From Pseudomonas putida (GTDB lineage: Bacteria > Pseudomonadota > Gammaproteobacteria > Pseudomonadales > Pseudomonadaceae), in assembly GCF_028682635.1 (NCBI RefSeq), contig NZ_JANHLK010000007.1, forward strand, positions 124,001 to 188,000: 64,000 bases of DNA, read 5' to 3'. The notes beneath the pieces were generated by a model. That model was not told where the DNA came from. It made no database searches and saw nothing but the letters and a program-made list of their open reading frames with translations. Positions 55,346 to 64,000 of the stretch are shown here, piece after piece (positions within the stretch are counted from its first letter, which is position 1; each line of letters starts with the position of its first letter). Position numbers and translations under genes: made by a program.

Positions 55346-56440
55346 ATGTCGTTAACCCTGGAGCATGTCAGCCGCACCGTCGAGGGCCAGACCTGGATCG
55401 ACGATGCGTGCCTGCGTTTCGAACCCGGATCCTTCAACGTTCTGCTCGGGCGCACGCTGTCCGGCAAGACCAGCCTCATGCGCCTGATGGCCGGGCTGGA
55501 CAAGCCCGACACCGGGCGCATCCTGATGAATGGCGTCGATGTCACCCAGCGCCCGGTGCGCCTTCGCAACGTGTCGATGGTGTATCAGCAGTTCATCAAT
55601 TACCCGACCATGACCGTCTTCGAGAACATCGCCTCGCCGTTGCGCCAGGCCGGTGTCTCCAATGAGCAGATCCAGAGCAAGGTGCTGGAAACCGCGAAGA
55701 TGCTGCGAATCGAGAAATTCCTGCAGCGTTATCCCCTGGAACTGTCCGGTGGCCAGCAGCAACGCACGGCCATGGCCCGGGCGCTGGTCAAGGATGCCGA
55801 ACTGATCCTGTTCGATGAGCCGCTGGTCAACCTCGACTACAAATTGCGCGAAGAGCTGCGCCAGGAAATGCGCGAGCTGTTCAAGGCGCGCCACACCATC
55901 GCCATCTATGCCACCACCGAGCCCAACGAAGCTTTGGCCCTGGGCGGCACCACCACGATTCTGCATGAGGGCCGGGTAATCCAGAGCGGCCTGTCGTCCG
56001 AGGTCTACCACCAGCCGCAGACCGTACTGGCGGCGGAGTTGTTCTCCGAGCCGCCGATCAACCTGATGCCGGGTCGCATTGCCGGCAACGAAGTGAGCTT
56101 CGCCAATTTCGTGCACTTCCCGCTCAACGTCGATTTACGCCCGGTGGGCGAGGGCGAGTTCCGCTTTGGCGTGCGCCCCAGCCACATCTCGCTGGTGCCG
56201 AGCAACGACGACGACCTGGAACTGGCGGTGACCGTCGAAGTCGCGGAAATCAGCGGCTCGGAAACCTTCCTGCACGTGCGCAACGAGCATTTCCTGCTGG
56301 TGCTGCACTTGCCCGGGGTTCACGAATACGACGTCGATGCGCCGATCCGCATCTACATCCCGACCCATAAACTGTTCGTGTTCGATGCGCAGGGGCGGCT
56401 GGTCCAGGCGCCCGGCCGGCGCGTCGCGAGGGTTGCCTGA
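55346..56440 (+). CDS. ABC importer ATPase 1 (GlpS-like), H-loop histidine missing
   Basis: This 364-residue ATPase of the MalK/UgpC class has Walker A GRTLSGKTS (G35-K41), signature LSGGQQQR (133-140), Walker B LILFDEP (D157, E158) and a C-terminal TOBE-like domain. The position of the catalytic switch histidine reads ATTEPNEA, so Thr191 replaces His. It partners the next gene, whose signature is degenerate. In rhizobia the pair GlpS/GlpT serves a glycerol importer. It is the first gene of a six-gene operon and overlaps the next by one base. Confidence 0.87.
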   Translation: MSLTLEHVSRTVEGQTWIDDACLRFEPGSFNVLLGRTLSGKTSLMRLMAGLDKPDTGRILMNGVDVTQRPVRLRNVSMVYQQFINYPTMTVFENIASPLRQAGVSNEQIQSKVLETAKMLRIEKFLQRYPLELSGGQQQRTAMARALVKDAELILFDEPLVNLDYKLREELRQEMRELFKARHTIAIYATTEPNEALALGGTTTILHEGRVIQSGLSSEVYHQPQTVLAAELFSEPPINLMPGRIAGNEVSFANFVHFPLNVDLRPVGEGEFRFGVRPSHISLVPSNDDDLELAVTVEVAEISGSETFLHVRNEHFLLVLHLPGVHEYDVDAPIRIYIPTHKLFVFDAQGRLVQAPGRRVARVA

Positions 56441-57551
56441 TGGCTGAAATCCGTTTGCAGAACCTCGCCCACAGTTACACCAGCACGCCAAGCGGTCCCG
56501 AGGACTACGCGATCCGCCAGATGGATCACATCTGGGAGCAGGGCGGCGCCTACGCATTGCTCGGCCCGTCTGGCTGCGGCAAGTCGACCCTGCTCAACAT
56601 CATTTCCGGCCTGCTCAGCCCGTCCCAGGGTCATGTACTGTTCGATGGCAAGGCGGTCAACAACCTGACCCCGGAAAAACGCAACATCGCCCAGGTTTTC
56701 CAGTTTCCGGTGGTCTACGACACCATGACGGTGTTCGACAACCTGGCCTTTCCGTTGCGAAACCAGGGCATGGCCGAGGCGAAGATAAACACCAAGGTGC
56801 AGGAAATTGCCGAAGTCCTCGACCTGCAGAACCTGCTGAGCAAAAAAGCCAGCAACCTCACCGCCGACGAAAAACAGAAAGTCTCCATGGGCCGTGGACT
56901 GGTGCGCGATGACGTCTCGGCGATCCTCTTCGACGAGCCGCTGACGGTGATCGACCCGCACCTGAAGTGGAAGCTGCGGCGCAAGCTCAAGCAGATCCAC
57001 GAGCAGTTCAACATCACCATGGTCTACGTCACCCACGATCAGCTGGAGGCCTCGACCTTCGCCGACAAGATCGCGGTGATGTACGGCGGGCAGATCGTGC
57101 AGTTCGGCACGCCGCGGGAACTGTTCGAACGGCCGAGCCATACCTTTGTCGGTTATTTCATCGGCAGTCCGGGAATGAACCTGATCGAAGTCCGGCCGCA
57201 ACCGGGTGGCGTCGGTTTTGCTTCGACCCATCTGCCCTTGTCCGAGGCCATGCAGAAACGCATCGCCGAATCCACGTGGAAAACCCTGAAAGTCGGCATT
57301 CGCCCGGAGTTCATCCATGTATGGGACGAGCCTTTTGATGACGCGCTGAGGGCACAAGTCGTACACGTCGAAGACCTCGGCACCTACAAGATCATGACCC
57401 TCAACCTCGACGGCGCGCCGCTGAAAGTGCGCCTGGCCGAAGACAAACCGGTGCCCGAAGGCACGGCGTACATCAGTTTTCCGGCGCAGTGGCTGATGGT
57501 CTACGCCGATGATTTCCTGCTCGAAGCCAATGCCAGCCAAGAGGCGCAGCC

Positions 57552-57555
<4 letters not shown>
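56440..57555 (+). CDS. ABC importer ATPase 2 (GlpT-like), degenerate signature
   Basis: This 371-residue MalK-class ATPase has intact Walker A GPSGCGKST (42-50), Q-loop VFQFPV, Walker B ILFDEP (D165, E166) and H-loop YVTHDQLEA (His199). Its ABC signature is NLTADEKQ (139-146) in place of LSGGQ. Combined with ATPase 1, the pair forms one complete and one doubly defective ATP site. Its C-terminal TOBE-like domain is present. Not to be confused with the glycerol-3-phosphate MFS protein also called GlpT. Confidence 0.87.
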
Positions 57556-58418
<863 letters not shown>

Positions 58419-58425
58419 GGCCATC

Positions 58426-59226
<801 letters not shown>

Positions 59227-59236
59227 GGAGCTGATG

Positions 59237-59509
59237 ATGGAATGGATGAGTTGGACCGTCCCGACGGCGGCATTCTTCACTGTCATTGCCTTGATCCTGG
59301 TGGGCATGACCACCTGGGAGTTGCGTTCGCCGAGCATCCTTCGGCGAGGCTTTTTGCCGATTGCCACCACCCGTGGCGATCGGTTGTTCATCGGTCTTCT
59401 CGGCAGCGCCTACCTGCATCTGCTGGTAATCGGCGTGACCGACTGGAGCATCTGGGTCGCCTTCGCGATGTCCCTGGTGTGGCTGTTGGCTGTGATGCGG
59501 TGGGGCTAG
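59237..59509 (+). CDS. Small membrane protein DUF2160 of the glycerol-type ABC operon
   Basis: This 90-residue protein has three predicted transmembrane helices (AAFFTVIALILVGMTTWEL, LFIGLLGSAYLHLLVIGV and WVAFAMSLVWLLAVMRWG). GAGGAG lies six bases before the chosen ATG; the ATG one codon earlier is too close. Members of this family occur in glycerol ABC operons, where the small gene (GlpU in Rhizobium) has no assigned function. It may be an accessory subunit or stabiliser. Confidence 0.8.
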   Translation: MEWMSWTVPTAAFFTVIALILVGMTTWELRSPSILRRGFLPIATTRGDRLFIGLLGSAYLHLLVIGVTDWSIWVAFAMSLVWLLAVMRWG

Positions 59510-59556
59510 TCGAATCGCTCGGCAATGTTGCTCCGAAACTTAAACAGGAGGTCTCT

Positions 59557-61299
<1,743 letters not shown>

Positions 61300-61320
61300 T
61301 ATCTGAGCTGTGAAACGTTA

Positions 61321-61348
61321 ACGGCACCATAAGGTGCCGTTTGCGTTT
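61321..61348 (+). terminator. Terminator of the ABC operon
   Basis: The stem ACGGCACC/GGTGCCGT with an ATAA loop is followed by TTTGCGTTT, 21 bases after the stop codon. Confidence 0.85.
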
Positions 61349-61363
61349 GTGCCTGTTCCGACG

Positions 61364-61460
61364 CCATCGCGAGCAAGCTTGCTCCTACAATTGATCGGCG
61401 GTGTTCGCGATTAGTGTGTCCACAGAAGATCCCCTGTGGGAGCGAGCTTGCTCGCGATGA
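61364..61460. repeat. REP pair (family A)
   Basis: Opposed CGCGAGCAAGCTTGCTCCTA and TGTGGGAGCGAGCTTGCTCG arms. Confidence 0.85.
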
Positions 61461-61695
61461 GGCCATCCCAGTCACCAAACTTCATCAGCCGAACAAACAT
61501 TTGACAGCAGGACGGAAGTCTCAGATTTGAGTACCTTCGAAGTCATCAAGCATGTCATCAGTTCCTAAACGTCGGTTACCGGGTTTTCTTTCTGGATAGC
61601 TGGTCTTCAAATTTAACGGCAAATGCCTCCTGTTGAATGTCAGCTACTGCGTACCGCCCTGCAGGTAACTTCCTGAAAAAAAAGAGGGCAATAAA

Positions 61696-61782
61696 GATCA
61701 AAAGATCGCAGCCTGCGGCAGCTCCTACCTTGAAATGCGATCCACCTGTAGGAGCTGCCGAAGGCTGCGATCTTTTGATCTT
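61696..61782. repeat. Family-B repeat
   Basis: Two family-B units in the same relative order as the emrB-lpxH copy, upstream of the nuoN terminator. Confidence 0.85.
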
Positions 61783-61795
61783 GATACGCCAAACG

Positions 61796-61829
61796 CAAAA
61801 ACGGCACCCGAAGGTGCCGTTTCTGTTTT
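61796..61829 (-). terminator. Terminator of the nuo operon
   Basis: An ACGGCACC/GGTGCCGT stem with T/A tracts on both sides lies 22 bases past the nuoN stop. It can act on either strand and shares its stem with the ABC operon terminator. Confidence 0.85.
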
Positions 61830-61851
61830 CTACCGCATAAAGCTTAAGCCA

Positions 61852-63315
61852 TCAACCCGCCAGCCCCGATTGCTGTACCAGGCTCAACAACGGCTGTGGA
61901 TACAGGCCGAGGAAGAACGCCAGTACCGCGATGGCCAGCAGCATCACGCCGCCTGCGCGTTGTTCCCAGTGCAGTTGGGCATCGTGGCGACGCAGGTTCG
62001 GTTCGATCAGGTACAGGGTGACCATGACGCGCAGGTAGTAGAACACGCCGATGGCGCTGCCCAGTACCAGGGAGCCGACCAGCCACCATTGTTGCGACTG
62101 CACACCGGTGGCGATGATGTAGAACTTGCCGATGAAGCCCGCGGTCAGCGGGATACCGGCCAGGGACAGCATCATCACGGTCAGTACGGCGGTCAGGTAC
62201 GGACGGCGCCAGAACAGGCCGCGGTACTCGTACAGGGCATCGGCGTCGCGGCCGTTGTACGGCGAGGACATCAGGGTGATCACGCCGAACGCGCCGAGGC
62301 TGGTGATCACGTAGGTGACCAGGTACACGCCGATGGCTTCCACGGCCAGGCCCTTGCTCGCCACCAGGGCGATCAGCAGGTAGCCGAAGTGGGCGATGGA
62401 CGAGTAACCCAGCAGACGCTTGAGGTTGCTCTGGGTCAGTGCCAGCAGGTTACCGAACAGGATCGACGCGATGGCGATGATGGTCAGTACGTCGCTCAGC
62501 ACACCGCTGCTCGCTGCTGGCGAGATCTGGAACAGACGCACCATCACCGCGAACACAGCGACTTTCGACGCGGTGGCCAGGAACGCTGCCACCGGTGCCG
62601 GAGCACCTTCGTAAACGTCCGGGGTCCAGAGGTGGAACGGTACCAGCGACAACTTGAACGCCAGGCCGATCAGCATCATGCCCAGGCCCAGTTGCGCCAG
62701 GGAGCTTGGCAGACCAGTGGCCGCCAGGGCCTGGCCGATGCCGTTGAAGCTCAGGCTGCCAGCGTCGGCGTAGAGCAGGGCCATACCGAACAACAGGAAC
62801 GCGGAACCGGCAGCCGACAGCACCATGTACTTGATGCCGGCTTCCAGCGAGCGCTTGTTGAAGAAGGCATAGGCCACCAGGCCGTAGACCGGTACCGAGA
62901 GCAGTTCCAGGCCGACGAACAAGCCGGCCAGGTGCTGCGCGCTGACCAGTACCAGGCCACCGGCGGCGGCCATCAGGATCAGCAGGTACAGTTCTTCACG
63001 GTTGCCCGGGTAACCCGAACCGCCATCGCCGAGGTAGGCGTGGGCGAGGGTGACACAGGCGAGGGTGGCGACCAGGATCAGCGCCATGTACAGGCAGGCG
63101 AAGGTGTCGATCTGCAGCAGTGGAGTCACCGCCAGAGGCGCGACTTTCAGGGCTGGCAGGATCGACAGCAGAGCCAGGTTCAGACCTGCCACCGACAGCA
63201 GGAAGGTCTGGGAGTGGTTGCGGCGCCAGGCAATCGCCAGCATCACCACGATGATCGTGGCGCTGGTGATCAACAACGGCGCTAGCGCGATAAAGTGTTG
63301 AGTCGTGAATTCCAT
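61852..63315 (-). CDS. nuoN: NADH-quinone oxidoreductase subunit N (NuoN)
   Basis: This 487-residue antiporter-like subunit of complex I has about 14 transmembrane helices. It shows the conserved proton-channel stretch [19 protein letters not shown] (Glu) and [24 protein letters not shown] Lys region ([16 protein letters not shown]). The start is the ATG of MEFTTQHF; an extension of 21 codons overlaps nuoM and is rejected. It is the last gene of the nuo operon and begins seven bases after nuoM. Confidence 0.95.
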   Translation of the reverse strand: MEFTTQHFIALAPLLITSATIIVVMLAIAWRRNHSQTFLLSVAGLNLALLSILPALKVAPLAVTPLLQIDTFACLYMALILVATLACVTLAHAYLGDGGSGYPGNREELYLLILMAAAGGLVLVSAQHLAGLFVGLELLSVPVYGLVAYAFFNKRSLEAGIKYMVLSAAGSAFLLFGMALLYADAGSLSFNGIGQALAATGLPSSLAQLGLGMMLIGLAFKLSLVPFHLWTPDVYEGAPAPVAAFLATASKVAVFAVMVRLFQISPAASSGVLSDVLTIIAIASILFGNLLALTQSNLKRLLGYSSIAHFGYLLIALVASKGLAVEAIGVYLVTYVITSLGAFGVITLMSSPYNGRDADALYEYRGLFWRRPYLTAVLTVMMLSLAGIPLTAGFIGKFYIIATGVQSQQWWLVGSLVLGSAIGVFYYLRVMVTLYLIEPNLRRHDAQLHWEQRAGGVMLLAIAVLAFFLGLYPQPLLSLVQQSGLAG

Positions 63316-63322
63316 AGCGCTC

Positions 63323-64000
63323 TTACCGGGCCGAAGCGAGTTGAGTGAAGGCGGTGCCGAGCCACTGCTGCACGCCATGCATCGTCGCGGCAGAGGTATC
63401 GAGGAACGGTTGCGGGTACACGCCGATGTAGATCAGCAGTGCTGCCAGGCCGACCACCATGATCATTTCGCGACCGTCCATGCCATGCAGTACCGCGTCC
63501 GATTTGGCCGGGCCGAAGTAGGCACGGTGGATCATGATCAGCGAGTAGACCGAACCGAACACCAGGCCGGTGGTGGCGATGATGGTCACCCATGGAGCGA
63601 TCGGGAAAGTACCGATCAGGATCAGGAACTCACCGACGAAGTTACCGGTACCCGGCAGGCCTAGGGACGCCGCTGCAAAGAACAGGCTGAGGGCTGGCAG
63701 GTAGGCGATCTTCGACCACAGACCACCCATTTCACGCATGTCGCGGGTGTGGGTGCGCTCGTACAGCTGGCCGCTGAGGATAAAGAGTGCCGCCGCCGAC
63801 AGGCCGTGCGCCAGCATCTGCATCACCGCGCCCTGCAGCGCCAGTTGGCTGCCGGAGTAGATGCCGATCAGTACGAAGCCCATGTGGGAAACGGACGAGA
63901 AGGCGATCAGACGCTTGATGTCGGTTTGCGCGAACGCCAGGAACGCACCGTAGAAGATCCCGATCAGGCCCAGGGCCATTGCAAACGGCGCGAACTCGGC
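63323..64000 (-). CDS. nuoM: NADH-quinone oxidoreductase subunit M (NuoM), C-terminal part
   Basis: The last 225 codons of NuoM are present; the N-terminus lies beyond the right edge. The fragment is a run of transmembrane helices with conserved segments [34 protein letters not shown] and [17 protein letters not shown]. NuoM is a proton-pumping membrane subunit of complex I, homologous to NuoN. The C-terminus is complete and nuoN follows after seven bases. Confidence 0.95.
   Translation of the reverse strand, partial: AEFAPFAMALGLIGIFYGAFLAFAQTDIKRLIAFSSVSHMGFVLIGIYSGSQLALQGAVMQMLAHGLSAAALFILSGQLYERTHTRDMREMGGLWSKIAYLPALSLFFAAASLGLPGTGNFVGEFLILIGTFPIAPWVTIIATTGLVFGSVYSLIMIHRAYFGPAKSDAVLHGMDGREMIMVVGLAALLIYIGVYPQPFLDTSAATMHGVQQWLGTAFTQLASAR

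Larger units (their letters stand above)
61349..61795. other. Gene-free stretch between the ABC operon and nuoN
   Basis: Contains an REP pair (61364-61460) and a family-B repeat (61696-61782). The 235 bases between them (61461-61695) show no convincing gene, tRNA or promoter; a short AT-richer segment is present. Confidence 0.7.

Noticed and set aside
61461..61695. Possible small gene or RNA in the gap before nuoN
   Set aside because: No frame with a ribosome site, no tRNA-like fold and no clear promoter could be seen.
61735..63285. 516-codon plus-strand frame opposite nuoN
   Set aside because: Gln/His-rich antisense shadow of NuoN.

Overview
This is a high-GC gammaproteobacterial chromosome segment, almost certainly from a Pseudomonas of the fluorescens/putida type. 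Gene order in the first 28 kb follows the P. aeruginosa exa/pqq/erc region and the P. putida ped cluster. Nearly every gene boundary carries Pseudomonas-type REP elements of two families. No rRNA, tRNA, CRISPR array, insertion sequence or prophage was recognised.

Region 1 (1-28.4 kb) is a periplasmic alcohol-oxidation regulon built on the cofactor PQQ. After the tail of a porin come a FIST-domain sensor (NosP-like) overlapping a hybrid histidine kinase (NahK/ErcS'), the response regulator ErbR/AgmR, and a PQQ-associated ABC set (permease, ATPase, beta-propeller, binding protein). Next are a sensor kinase/regulator pair (PedS2/PedR2, also EraS/EraR) preceded by an overlooked 40-residue membrane peptide, and a pentapeptide-repeat protein. 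Two quinoprotein alcohol dehydrogenases follow: PedE/ExaA has Asp-x-Ser at the metal site (calcium type) and PedH has Asp-x-Asp (lanthanide type). Cytochrome c PedF, PedG, a SoxYZ-like carrier and a metallohydrolase lie between them. Aldehyde dehydrogenase PedI/ExaC, pqqABCDE, iron alcohol dehydrogenase ErcA and hybrid kinase ErcS complete the block. Two short DNA motifs recur in these promoters.

Region 2 (28.5-43.2 kb) is mixed metabolism: fadH, a D-cysteine desulfhydrase/ACC-deaminase family enzyme and cytochrome b561. A 2-aminoethylphosphonate block follows: phnX, phnW, two LysR regulators, an organophosphate-type MFS transporter and a DAO-family FAD oxidoreductase. It ends with a short orphan VgrG, a YebC/YeeN-like regulator and zapE.

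Region 3 (43.3-53 kb) holds a MarR-controlled tripartite efflux operon with paired palindromic operators, then lpxH-ppiB divergent from glnS-cysS. Region 4 (53-61.3 kb) is a sigma-54 activator divergent from a six-gene ABC importer resembling rhizobial glycerol transporters. A good sigma-54 promoter and an array of TGTTCA half-sites lie between them, and the two ATPases carry complementary defects that predict one dead and one active ATP site. The window ends in nuoN and part of nuoM, on the minus strand.
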